From contig DMMY01000004.1 of the NCBI GenBank assembly GCA_003452935.1, forward strand, positions 62,001 through 126,000: DNA of 64,000 bases. Reading direction: 5' to 3'. Below, in pieces: positions 8,957 to 16,916 of the stretch (position 1 is the stretch's first letter; every line of letters begins with the position of its first letter). Below the pieces are notes generated by a model. That model searched no databases. It had not been told where the DNA came from and saw only the letters and a list, made by a program, of their open reading frames with translations. The DNA is from Elusimicrobiota bacterium. Its GTDB lineage: Bacteria > Elusimicrobiota > Elusimicrobia > UBA1565 > UBA9628. The position numbers were made by a program, and so were the translations under genes.

Positions 8957-11401
8957 CTAGAGTTTAATGAGGATATGATCGAATATTTTGGGGAGGTTCG
9001 CCAGGGGGGCGTCGTCGAGGACATAGAAGTTCCAATCCTCGCGGCCCGGCGCCACGGCTCGCGGCTCGCCGAGATAGCCGTCCCAGGTGGAGATGAAGAC
9101 CTTGGTGCCGGCGAAGGTCTTCAATCCCTCGAAGAATTTTTCCGAGAAGGTGAAGGTGATCAAGCGCCTCTTGAGGTCGACCGCGTCCGCGACATCCCCC
9201 CACAGGGGAGCGCCGTAAGCCTCACGGGTCGAATCCGCGGCCCCGAAGGAACGGATGCCCCAGCCGTAGAGGAGAAACCCCGCGTTGAACTCAAAATCCT
9301 CGACCGCGCAGTCGAGCTTGGGCAGGAATTTTTTCCCGCGCTGGCCGGGAAAATCGAAGAAGACGTGGAAGTAGACGTGGTCGTAACCGTGCGGCGGGTT
9401 CCAGTCAGAGCTCACCTGGGACATGCGCAGGCGCAGGCGCATATCCCGGCCGCTGGAGAACAGCGCCGCTTCCTCGATAGAAAGCTGGCGGCCGTAGCTC
9501 GGGTCAGCCGGGGGATGGACCTTGCGCTGGAGACCGCCCTTGTGCTCGTCGCGCACCGTGGCCTTGGCCAATAGGCGGTAGGGATTTTTCACCACGCAGT
9601 CCGCGGACGCCGAAAGTCGGCATGTCCCGTCCCGGTAACGCACCAGCAGGCGCAGCCGGTGGCGGCCGTTGCCTAGAGCGGCCGTGTCGAGAAGGAAATG
9701 GCGGCCGGCCGGGCTTGCGATCAAGAGCCTCCGGTCGAAGTTGTCGTCGGCCAAAAGAGCGACCTCAGCCGCGTCCTGGGGCCGCTCCAGGGCGAAATCG
9801 AGATTGAGCGCGCCGCGCAGGGTCGTGGCTGGCGGCGGCTTGAGCTCCACTCCCGGGGGCTCCGGGGTGACGAGCGCCGGGGCGGCCGCCCTTGCCCGCT
9901 TGAGGATCGCGTAGGACTCCGGCTTGAGCACCAGGGCATCCGGCACTGAATTCGCTTTTTCGGACGCGAGGATGACCTCCCAATCCTTTCCCGGGGAGCC
10001 GAGGCCATAGAACATGGCGTCAGGCGCCGTGTTGAAAACGACACGATAGGATTCCTCGTGATAAGAGACCTCGTAGGCGAGGATTCCGCAGGAGAGCGCC
10101 GTGCGTTCGACGCGGCAGTCGCCGCGCGAGAAAGCCGGGTGGGCCCGGCGCAGGGCTATGAGTTTTTTGAGGAATGCGGCGTGCTTGCCGCGCTCGCTGA
10201 AGCATGATTCATCGAACATCCTCTGCCTGGCCAAGACCAAGCCGGCTTCAGTGCCGTAGGTGAGGCAGGGGATGCCGGGCAAAGTGAAGAGGGCCACGAG
10301 CGACTGCCGCACCGCGGACCATGAACCTCGGCTGTTGATGCGTTCCACGTCGTGGTTGTCAAGGAAATTCACCCAGAGCCGGCGGTTATGCCGCTTGGCG
10401 GCAAGCGCCCGGCCAAGTCTCTCGGTCGAGAGCTTACGGAAGAAGACCTGGGTGAGGGCCTCGTTGAGGGGCAAGTCGATGGCCGAGTCCAGACGATGCG
10501 AGCGGCCTTCCCGGATATAGCGATTGATGGCCTTGTAGTCGTATGACCACGCCTCGCCGAAGACAAGAAAATCCTTTTTGCCCCGCTTAGCGGCGAAACG
10601 CTTTATCCCCAGGTCCCAAGGGTCGGCGTCGTGGAGGAAGGGCTCATAGAACTCCTCGGGCGTATAAAAGACCGTATCCACCCGGAAGGCGTCGACGCCG
10701 ACCTGGTCGATCCAGAAGCGGTATATCTCCTTGAAGCGCTTGATGACCATGGGATTTTTCAGATTGATGTCGTCGAGATCTCCCATGGACCAGCCCAAGG
10801 TCTGTTCTCGGCTGTTAAAGTCGCTGATATTGGGCGTAAAATTGTAAACGGCCGCCTCCTTGTGCCTGGGCACGTTGGGATTATTCATGCGGAAAAGGGG
10901 ATCATTGGGCGCCTTGGGCGGGTCCTCGGGAGGGTAGGAGTCGTCAAGAGAGCGCCAGTTCCTTTCCGGGAAGGCCGGGTCGAAATCCTTGGCCTCGACG
11001 GTAAAGTAGTTGCCCGTGTGGTTGACCACGATATCCTGGATCACCTTGATTCCGAGACGGTGGGCCTCGATGACGAGATTTTTAAAATCCTCGATGGTGC
11101 CGAAATGAGGGTCGACCCGGGTGAAATCATAGGCCCAATAGCCGTGGTAGCCGCGGGTCTTGATGTAGGGATTGATCCACTGGTTATAAACGGGCGGAGT
11201 GATCCAGACGGCGTCGAAACCCAGGCGCTTGATGTGGGGCAGCTTCTGCGTTATGCCGCGCAGGTCCCCACCCTGGAAGCAGTCGTCGTTTTGGGGGTCG
11301 AACTCCCCTTTGCCGAAGTCGTCATTGGAGGCGTCGCCGTTAAAGAACCGGTCGATGAGAATAAAGTAGATGACCCGGCCCTGCCAGTCCTTCAGGCTCA
11401 T
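8957..11401 (-). CDS. GH13 alpha-amylase family enzyme with glucodextranase-like C-terminal domain
   Basis: This is an 814-residue GH13 enzyme that begins directly with the barrel, MSLKDWQGRVIYFILIDRFF, and has no signal peptide. The GH13 regions are DIVVNH (about 123), AFRVD with nucleophile Asp (about 242), FGEAW with acid/base Glu (about 283) and LDNHD (about 347). The inserted PNISDFN and GDLDDIN segments are typical of amylases acting on maltodextrins. After the beta C-domain comes a second beta-rich stretch, and residues about 640-814 resemble the C-terminal binding domain of glucodextranase (DHVYFHVFFDFPG, STWDGYLGEPR). That domain is usually found in exported enzymes, so its presence without a visible signal is odd. 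It likely degrades imported maltodextrins in the cytoplasm, unless it is exported by an unseen route. Confidence 0.88.
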   Translation of the reverse strand: MSLKDWQGRVIYFILIDRFFNGDASNDDFGKGEFDPQNDDCFQGGDLRGITQKLPHIKRLGFDAVWITPPVYNQWINPYIKTRGYHGYWAYDFTRVDPHFGTIEDFKNLVIEAHRLGIKVIQDIVVNHTGNYFTVEAKDFDPAFPERNWRSLDDSYPPEDPPKAPNDPLFRMNNPNVPRHKEAAVYNFTPNISDFNSREQTLGWSMGDLDDINLKNPMVIKRFKEIYRFWIDQVGVDAFRVDTVFYTPEEFYEPFLHDADPWDLGIKRFAAKRGKKDFLVFGEAWSYDYKAINRYIREGRSHRLDSAIDLPLNEALTQVFFRKLSTERLGRALAAKRHNRRLWVNFLDNHDVERINSRGSWSAVRQSLVALFTLPGIPCLTYGTEAGLVLARQRMFDESCFSERGKHAAFLKKLIALRRAHPAFSRGDCRVERTALSCGILAYEVSYHEESYRVVFNTAPDAMFYGLGSPGKDWEVILASEKANSVPDALVLKPESYAILKRARAAAPALVTPEPPGVELKPPPATTLRGALNLDFALERPQDAAEVALLADDNFDRRLLIASPAGRHFLLDTAALGNGRHRLRLLVRYRDGTCRLSASADCVVKNPYRLLAKATVRDEHKGGLQRKVHPPADPSYGRQLSIEEAALFSSGRDMRLRLRMSQVSSDWNPPHGYDHVYFHVFFDFPGQRGKKFLPKLDCAVEDFEFNAGFLLYGWGIRSFGAADSTREAYGAPLWGDVADAVDLKRRLITFTFSEKFFEGLKTFAGTKVFISTWDGYLGEPRAVAPGREDWNFYVLDDAPLANLPKIFDHILIKL

Positions 11402-11415
11402 AGCTTAAAACTGTA

Positions 11416-13563
11416 TCACTTCTTGGGAGCGGGCCGCACCAGCACGCGCGTTCCCATGGGGGGCACCGAGACCGAGACCATGGAGCCTCCCGCCTCGGCA
11501 GCGAAGGCGGAGACCTTGAAGCTCGCGTCCAGGCTGTCCGTGAATTCGACGCCGGGCGGGCTCAGGGTCGCGTCCACCCACATCTGGGCGCCGCGCTCCT
11601 CCCCCGAGGTATTGAGCACCACAAGGACTTCCTCTTCTTGATAGATGCGGCTGAACGCATAGAGGCCCGCGCCATTCGGGTCTGACCAGCGCACGTACTG
11701 GTCTCCGCGGCTCAAAGCCGGGTGCATCCGGCGCAGTTCGGAGAGCTTCCTGAGATATTGAAAAGTTTCCGTTTTAACGTCGAATTTATCTCCCGCCGAG
11801 CTGGGAAATTTATATTGGCCCTCGGGGAACATGTCCGGCCTGTTTTCCGGGTCCGCCGGCAGCGAGGGTCCCTCCGGGTCCAGGCGGCCCGTGGTCTGAC
11901 GGAACGCCTGTTCCGTGCCGTAGTAGATGAGAGGCATGCCTATGCTGAAGAGAAGGAAAGCCAAAGCCACCCGGAGCAAAGCGATTGGCTCGCCTTCGCG
12001 CAGGAAACGGTAGGTGTCGTGGTTGTCTATGAAGCGCAGAAGGCGTCCCGCGGCCGAACCCACGGCGGAGAGAATCTGACGCAGGCTGTCCTCGAGGACC
12101 CTGGTCGGAGCCTTGCCGTGCAAAGCCCAGTTGACGCGGCGATACTCCGGGTAATTATAGGCGCTGTCAATGCCCGCCTCGACGAGGTCCCGGGCCACCT
12201 CGGCGTCGACGCCGGTCGAGTTCTCTCCCAAAAACCAAAAATTCTTCTTGCCGAGCTGCGCCGCGTATTCGCCCACTTCCTTGATGAAGCGTGCCCGGAA
12301 GGTGGGGTCGAGGTGGCGGATCGCGTCGATGCGCATGCCGTCGATGTCCGTTTCCTTTATCCACCACTTGGCCATGTGGATGAGATCGTCTTGGGTCTGC
12401 GGCCGATTGGAGGCCCAGTGCCGGTAATTGGGAGGAAAATCTCCGTTCACCGCCTGCTCAGGGTCCTGCCAGTTCTCGATGACCCCGTGACGGGTGAAGT
12501 GCTCGACCTGGGCAAGCTCCAGCGGCCGCATCTCATGGTTCCACTCTGAGATTTCCTTGGCCGGCTCGTCCATGCCGCGCCAGCGGCTGCCGTCCTTGTA
12601 CTCGAAAATCGGGCCCATATGATTGATCAGTATGTCGAAGACCACCAGCAAGCCGCGCTTGTGGGATCCCTTGACGAAGGTCTTAAAATCCGCCATGGTG
12701 CCCAGATAAGGTTCCACGGCCAAAAGGTGCAGAGGCGCGTAGCCGTGGTAGGCTTCGGGAAGGCCCAGGATCACGGGATTGAGCAAGATGGCGGTCACGC
12801 CCAAGGCCTCGAGGTAGTCGAGCTTGTTGGTGAGGCCCTTGAGGTTTCCCCCGTGGCGGGACGTGCCGCTCTTGGGGTCCCCCAGGGGCTTGGCGCCGGG
12901 GCCTCGCGAGAAACGGTCGAGGAAAACGGAATAAAAGATCTCGTCTCGCCAATCCTCCGGAGAGGGATAGTATTTCCGGTTCGAATCTATGTCGAGCGAG
13001 GCCTCGGCCAGGGTGTTGGGCGCATCGGCGGGGAAGACGGCCTCTCCGCCGATCAGGGGGTCGGTTTCCCGGACCTGGCGGCCGAAGGCCTGCGTTATTA
13101 TTTTCTTAAGGCGCTGGCCGAATCGACGCAAAGCCGGAGCCGATGAGCGGGTTCGGGCCGGGAGGGAGGAGTATTCCGGAGTGGCCACGGCTTGGCCGGC
13201 CTCGTCTGCCTGCGGGGCTATGTCCGTCGTCGGTGTCGGCGTGAGGTCCTGGACCGGGGTCGGCGCCATGTTCGAGAGACCGGCCTCGGGAAGAGGCGTC
13301 TGGCTCGCTGACGGCGAGAGAAGAGAGCGGGGGAGGGAAAGGCCTGCTTGATCGCTTCGCAGAGGGAGGACGAGGCCAGATGGACTGCTTCCCAGAGCGA
13401 GATGCTTGATTCGGGCTGATGCAATCCCGGTCGTGACTGCCGGTCTGACCGCAACGCCGGATCCGCGGGAAACGGCGACTGCGGCAAGAGCCTCGTTAAT
13501 GCAGGGACCCTGAGGGGCGGTGAGAAGGGCCGCGACCAGGGCCGCCGTCAGGCTCTTTTTCAT
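11416..13563 (-). CDS. Exported GH13 alpha-amylase family protein
   Basis: This 715-residue GH13 protein starts at ATG 13563 (MKKSLTAALVAALL); GAGGG lies 9-10 bases upstream, so an in-frame GTG five codons earlier is less likely. A signal peptide ends near EALA-AV, and residues 30-195 are a low-complexity Pro/Ser/Thr/Ala region probably acting as a linker. The barrel begins near DEIFYSVFLDRFS. Catalytic regions are DILINH (about 310), GMRID with nucleophile Asp (about 413), LGENS with Glu (about 447) and IDNHD (about 512). A short C-domain ends at the C-terminus. It should act outside the inner membrane on starch or glycogen-like polymer, feeding the carriers downstream. It lies 14 bases upstream of the next GH13 gene in an apparent operon. 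Confidence 0.9.
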   Translation of the reverse strand: MKKSLTAALVAALLTAPQGPCINEALAAVAVSRGSGVAVRPAVTTGIASARIKHLALGSSPSGLVLPLRSDQAGLSLPRSLLSPSASQTPLPEAGLSNMAPTPVQDLTPTPTTDIAPQADEAGQAVATPEYSSLPARTRSSAPALRRFGQRLKKIITQAFGRQVRETDPLIGGEAVFPADAPNTLAEASLDIDSNRKYYPSPEDWRDEIFYSVFLDRFSRGPGAKPLGDPKSGTSRHGGNLKGLTNKLDYLEALGVTAILLNPVILGLPEAYHGYAPLHLLAVEPYLGTMADFKTFVKGSHKRGLLVVFDILINHMGPIFEYKDGSRWRGMDEPAKEISEWNHEMRPLELAQVEHFTRHGVIENWQDPEQAVNGDFPPNYRHWASNRPQTQDDLIHMAKWWIKETDIDGMRIDAIRHLDPTFRARFIKEVGEYAAQLGKKNFWFLGENSTGVDAEVARDLVEAGIDSAYNYPEYRRVNWALHGKAPTRVLEDSLRQILSAVGSAAGRLLRFIDNHDTYRFLREGEPIALLRVALAFLLFSIGMPLIYYGTEQAFRQTTGRLDPEGPSLPADPENRPDMFPEGQYKFPSSAGDKFDVKTETFQYLRKLSELRRMHPALSRGDQYVRWSDPNGAGLYAFSRIYQEEEVLVVLNTSGEERGAQMWVDATLSPPGVEFTDSLDASFKVSAFAAEAGGSMVSVSVPPMGTRVLVRPAPKK

Positions 13564-13607
13564 ATTGCTCGCCCTCACGTTTTCATTGTAGAACGCGGGG
13601 TGAACCG

Positions 13608-13674
13608 GGGCCTGAGCCCTTCAGGGTCTAGGAGGCAAGGAAATGGGCCTAAGCGGTCCTGGGCCTTTGGGTCC
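13608..13674. repeat. GGNCC-rich intergenic cluster
   Basis: Five GGNCC words lie in 67 bases of the gap between the exported GH13 gene and the beta-barrel gene. The gap (13564-13711) otherwise contains only the GH13 gene's upstream sequence and no open gene. Function unknown. Confidence 0.35.
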
Positions 13675-13711
13675 CCCCGGACGAATTTCCCGACGGAGCG
13701 GGGATGACGGC

Positions 13712-14623
13712 CTAGAAACCCAGCCGGGCGCCCATGCCGACGAACACGGAGCGCTTCATATCCAGGTCGCGGTAAAGCTCCCGGCCGTCCATGACGGCAT
13801 AGCGGTGGCGCAGGACCATGCCCGCGTCGAAATTCCAGGCGCAGCCCGGCGCGATGCGCCAGATCACGGACGGCCCAAAAGTTCCCAGGGAATATTCCAC
13901 CCGCTTGCCATGCAGCTCCCCCGGGGCCTCGATGCGGTAGTTGTTGCCCGAGAAATTAAGCAGCAGTCCCAAATCCAGATTCTTGCGCGCCAGCCAATAC
14001 GCCGCGGCGCGCGCCGGCGGCATGATCTCCACGCGATAACTCTCCCGGCGGCGATGATAGAAGACGCCGGGCAGCACGAGGTTCTTTCCGAAGACCTGAG
14101 CGTAGACCAGCCCCAGGCCCAGCTTGTCGCGCTGCGCGAGGCTGTACTCGAGCCCCGCAAAGCCGTGGGCGCGCAAGGATTTGGCGGTCAGCGCCTTAAG
14201 ATCGGAATTGAGCGACGGCCCGCCCATCAAGCGCCAGGACCAGCGCTCATTGAGCCGCCGCGCGAACCCGAGCCTGAATTGAATGGAATGAAGCGCGTCC
14301 ACGCGCGCGGGATCTCGGTTGAAGTCCCAATTCTCGTACTCGAACTTAAGATACTCGTAGCCGATCGCGGCGGTCAGGGTGGCATCCCAGGCCTCAATGC
14401 GCCAGGGCCGGGACACGCGAGCGTTGACGAGCCAGGGACGCACGCGCACGCCGGCGTCATTGGCCGCGCCTGCGCGCGGACGAAGCAGACCGTGCGGCGG
14501 GATAAAACGGTAATCGAGACTGACCTCAACAGACCGGGATTTGGATTCCTGGACCTGGGCCTGCAGCGGCAGGGCGCACAGCAACGTCGTCAAGGCCGCC
14601 AGTTTCCTTATAATATCCTCCAC
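13712..14623 (-). CDS. DUF6268-like outer-membrane beta-barrel protein
   Basis: The product is about 303 residues. A signal peptide (RKLAALTTLLCALPLQAQ) is followed by alternating polar and aromatic beta strands to a C-terminal Phe (GMGARLGF), the usual end of an outer-membrane barrel. It resembles the DUF6268 barrel family. The start is uncertain: there is no ATG near the signal peptide. I give GTG at 14623; the GGAGG just after it could instead drive a rare ATT, ATA or CTG start 8-18 bases further on. The start overlaps the end of the DUF2752 gene, which suggests coupled translation. Its role is unknown; a porin-like or lipid-related function in the outer membrane is possible. Confidence 0.65.
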   Translation of the reverse strand: MEDIIRKLAALTTLLCALPLQAQVQESKSRSVEVSLDYRFIPPHGLLRPRAGAANDAGVRVRPWLVNARVSRPWRIEAWDATLTAAIGYEYLKFEYENWDFNRDPARVDALHSIQFRLGFARRLNERWSWRLMGGPSLNSDLKALTAKSLRAHGFAGLEYSLAQRDKLGLGLVYAQVFGKNLVLPGVFYHRRRESYRVEIMPPARAAAYWLARKNLDLGLLLNFSGNNYRIEAPGELHGKRVEYSLGTFGPSVIWRIAPGCAWNFDAGMVLRHRYAVMDGRELYRDLDMKRSVFVGMGARLGF

Positions 14624-14991
14624 AAATGCGCAGCCAGGATCAAAATCAGGACTACTATCCCGGCGACAGGCCTCAAAGCGGGCCAGCCGCGCGAAAAATC
14701 CATCCCCCGGCCTCGATTGAGCAGGCCGAAGGCCAGCCACGCTGTCCAGACCGCCAGCAGAGGCAAACCCAAGGGGTGATGCCGCCAAGACGCGGTCCAA
14801 TGGCCTTGGAACGCTTCGAGCAGGCTATGCCCCATGCCGCAGCCCGGGCAGCGCGCGCCCCACCAATAACGAAAGAGACACAGATGCACGGCCTCCACCC
14901 GGCCCCAGGACAGGAGCCCGCTCTTGAGCGCCGTTGCCATGGCCGCCAGCCCCAGCCAGGCGGCCAGGGCCAACCGGTCGAAAGTCTTCAT
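14608..14991 (-). CDS. DUF2752 small membrane protein
   Basis: This 127-residue inner-membrane protein has three hydrophobic helices. It carries the DUF2752 signature ARCPGCGMGHSLLEAFQGH with the CPGCG motif, then a HHPLG turn before the second helix. Function of the family is not established; the paired cysteines could bind metal or take part in redox. The gene overlaps the start of the DUF4234 gene product's end at 14988-14991 by the usual four-base overlap and overlaps the beta-barrel gene downstream, so all three form one transcription unit. Confidence 0.8.
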   Translation of the reverse strand: MKTFDRLALAAWLGLAAMATALKSGLLSWGRVEAVHLCLFRYWWGARCPGCGMGHSLLEAFQGHWTASWRHHPLGLPLLAVWTAWLAFGLLNRGRGMDFSRGWPALRPVAGIVVLILILAAHLWRIL

Positions 14992-15374
14992 AGGCAGAGG
15001 CGATTGATCTCGTGCTGGTAAATCGCGTCGCTAAGCACCATGAGATAAAAGACCGCCAGCACGGCGCCCAAGACAGGAAGGCTCTCGCTGACTGGCATGC
15101 CCTGGCTCTTCAAATAAGCATAGAGGTCCGAGCCCATCTTGTACTCATAGTAGATGTGGTAGATGCCGCAAGTGATTATGGACAGGATAAGCCACTGCAG
15201 GAATTTATACTCCTCGCGGCCCAGGAGCGCGTTCATGGCCTTGAATTGCACGTAGTTCCAATAAAGGCTGTAGAGCCCGCAGGTCATGATGGAGAAAACG
15301 ATGCCCAGAGCGATGTCGACGCGGTATTCGCCCGGCAACTTCCCGATATTCTTTTCGTCTTTTTTGTCTTCCAT
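14988..15374 (-). CDS. DUF4234 small membrane protein
   Basis: This 128-residue protein starts MEDKKDEKNIGKLPGEYRVD. It has the DUF4234 pattern: a TCGLYSLYWNYVQFKAMN helix end, then a second copy ending TCGIYHIYYEYKMG, and a last helix near the C-terminus. The function of the family is unknown. The start at 15374 is set by a strong promoter whose -10 box ends 7 bases before the ATG, so the message is probably leaderless and the in-frame codons upstream cannot be used. It is the first gene of a unit with the DUF2752 and beta-barrel genes. Confidence 0.82.
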   Translation of the reverse strand: MEDKKDEKNIGKLPGEYRVDIALGIVFSIMTCGLYSLYWNYVQFKAMNALLGREEYKFLQWLILSIITCGIYHIYYEYKMGSDLYAYLKSQGMPVSESLPVLGAVLAVFYLMVLSDAIYQHEINRLCL

Positions 15375-15381
15375 GCAGACA

Positions 15382-15410
15382 GTTATAGCAGGGCCTGGCC
15401 TCGACGTCAA
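15382..15410 (-). promoter_or_regulatory. Sigma-70-type promoter for the DUF4234 unit, leaderless
   Basis: Read on the minus strand, TTGACG (15410-15405), a 17-base spacer and TATAAC (15387-15382) form a near-consensus promoter. The ATG follows after 7 bases, so transcription should start at or next to the start codon. Confidence 0.75.
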
Positions 15411-15427
15411 GCAGCCGGCCGGCGCGC

Positions 15428-16639
15428 CTAGCGCCGGGCTGGAGCCGGGAGCTTGTTGACGATCGACACGAGCAGATCGCGAAAACCGTCCACGACGATC
15501 ACCGCCTGGGCGCCGTCCCGGCCGAAGCGCCGAAGGAGCTCGTCTTGGTCGCGTGTCCCGAGGTAAATCCCCTGAAGGCCGGCGGCGCGGGCCGCCGTCA
15601 TATCCCCTATCTCGTCTCCGACGTACCAGACATGGCCGGGTTCAAGGCCCATGGCTTTCATAGCCTCGTTGATCGGCTGGGCGGACGGCTTGAGCTCGCG
15701 GCCGGGAGCGTCGCCTTGCACATATTGAAAAAGATCGGACAATCCGAGAGCCTCCAACTCCCCAAGAAGCCGCGCCTGCGGCTTGTTGCTGACCACGGCC
15801 AGCGCGATGCCCCGCCGCTTGAGGGCCTTGAGCAATTTAACGGCTCCGGGCATGGGCTTATTGAGTGGCTGGCCGCGGCGCGCCTTTTCCCGACTCAGCT
15901 TGTCCATGATGGCGTAATAGGTCTGGAGGACGACTTCGCGAGGCACGCCCGGGAAAAAACGGGAAAAAAACTCATCATGATCCGCGCGCCACACGCGCTC
16001 GGCCTCTTCCAAGGAAGGGGTCGGGACGCCCAGCTCGCGAAACAGCCTTCGGCGTATGGCGTCCACGGTGGTTCGTTCATCCACGATCGTATTGTCCCAA
16101 TCGAAGAGCACCGCGTCCGGCACCCGGCGGGTGAGCCTTGAAATCGATTCCGCCGGAAGCCGCCGCTCCACCTCGGCCGGAGGGCCGCGCATATCGGTCC
16201 GGTCAAAGAAACGTCGAAAGACCGGCCCAAGCGCGTCGCCTGAGACCTGCGCGGCCGCGAGGTCCGCGGCTAAATGGTCCAAGGCCTCCAGCGCGGCCGC
16301 GCTCCGGGAATCAGACGAGCCGGACGCCGGCAGAAGCCGGGATTCGGAAGCGACGGCAACCTTCGCGGCGGCCGGACTTTCCACGGCGAAAAGCCTCGGA
16401 GGCCGCGCGATGATGAAGGCCGCGGAAGGAACGGCTGACGCGGGCAAATGGCAAGCCGAACGTAGGCCCGGGCCGGGCGCCAACGTCAAGCCGTCGCGCG
16501 ATCGCACGCCGAAACCCGCAGCGCCCGGCCCCCCCGCGTGAATGGGCGCGGCTAGGCGCACGCTCCCGATCCGGACGGCCTGCGCGGGCGCCGCCAGCAA
16601 CGCCGCCAGAACCAGGCATGCCCAGCCCTCAGGTTTCAC
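15428..16639 (-). CDS. Exported HAD-superfamily phosphatase
   Basis: The 403-residue product starts at GTG 16639 with a clear signal peptide (KPEGWACLVLAALLAAPAQA). Residues 21-165 are a low-complexity Ala/Pro/Ser leader. The C-terminal 230 residues form a HAD hydrolase of the phosphoglycolate phosphatase type. Motif I is DWDNT (180-184), motif II is the VVSNK segment, and motif III with the acidic loop is GDEIGDMTAARAAG. It should remove phosphate from a small metabolite, but in the periplasm rather than the cytoplasm, which is unusual for this type. A TATTAT box 6 bases before the GTG suggests a leaderless message. It stands directly upstream of the glucan locus genes and shares their style of long leader. 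Substrate unknown. Confidence 0.75.
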   Translation of the reverse strand: MKPEGWACLVLAALLAAPAQAVRIGSVRLAAPIHAGGPGAAGFGVRSRDGLTLAPGPGLRSACHLPASAVPSAAFIIARPPRLFAVESPAAAKVAVASESRLLPASGSSDSRSAAALEALDHLAADLAAAQVSGDALGPVFRRFFDRTDMRGPPAEVERRLPAESISRLTRRVPDAVLFDWDNTIVDERTTVDAIRRRLFRELGVPTPSLEEAERVWRADHDEFFSRFFPGVPREVVLQTYYAIMDKLSREKARRGQPLNKPMPGAVKLLKALKRRGIALAVVSNKPQARLLGELEALGLSDLFQYVQGDAPGRELKPSAQPINEAMKAMGLEPGHVWYVGDEIGDMTAARAAGLQGIYLGTRDQDELLRRFGRDGAQAVIVVDGFRDLLVSIVNKLPAPARR

Positions 16640-16916
16640 GCGAAAATAATATCCTTTAGGCCAGCTGCAGAGACTAGGCCTTTTAGGGAAGACGCCGGGC
16701 CGCATAAGACCCAGCCGCGGATGGGCCGTCGGACCCCGCCGGACCAGCGATTCCGAGCCGCAAGCCCGCTTAAAAAGCGACGTCTTCCTTAATATGACCC
16801 GTCGCGAGATTTACCATTGATTTTATCCACCCGTTACGAACTTGCGCGCTCCTTCCAAAATTGATAAATTTTCCGGAGACGGGATTATTCGCCGAGCCGG
16901 CGCACGGAGGTCAACC
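16640..16916. other. Divergent intergenic region, glucan locus / purine operon
   Basis: This 277-base gap is the longest without a gene. It holds a GGNCC-rich cluster at 16675-16745 and a possible plus-strand promoter, TTGCGC (16842-16847), 17 bases, TAAATT (16865-16870). A strong ribosome site (GGAGG at 16906-16910) precedes guaB3. I see no recognisable riboswitch fold. Confidence 0.45.
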
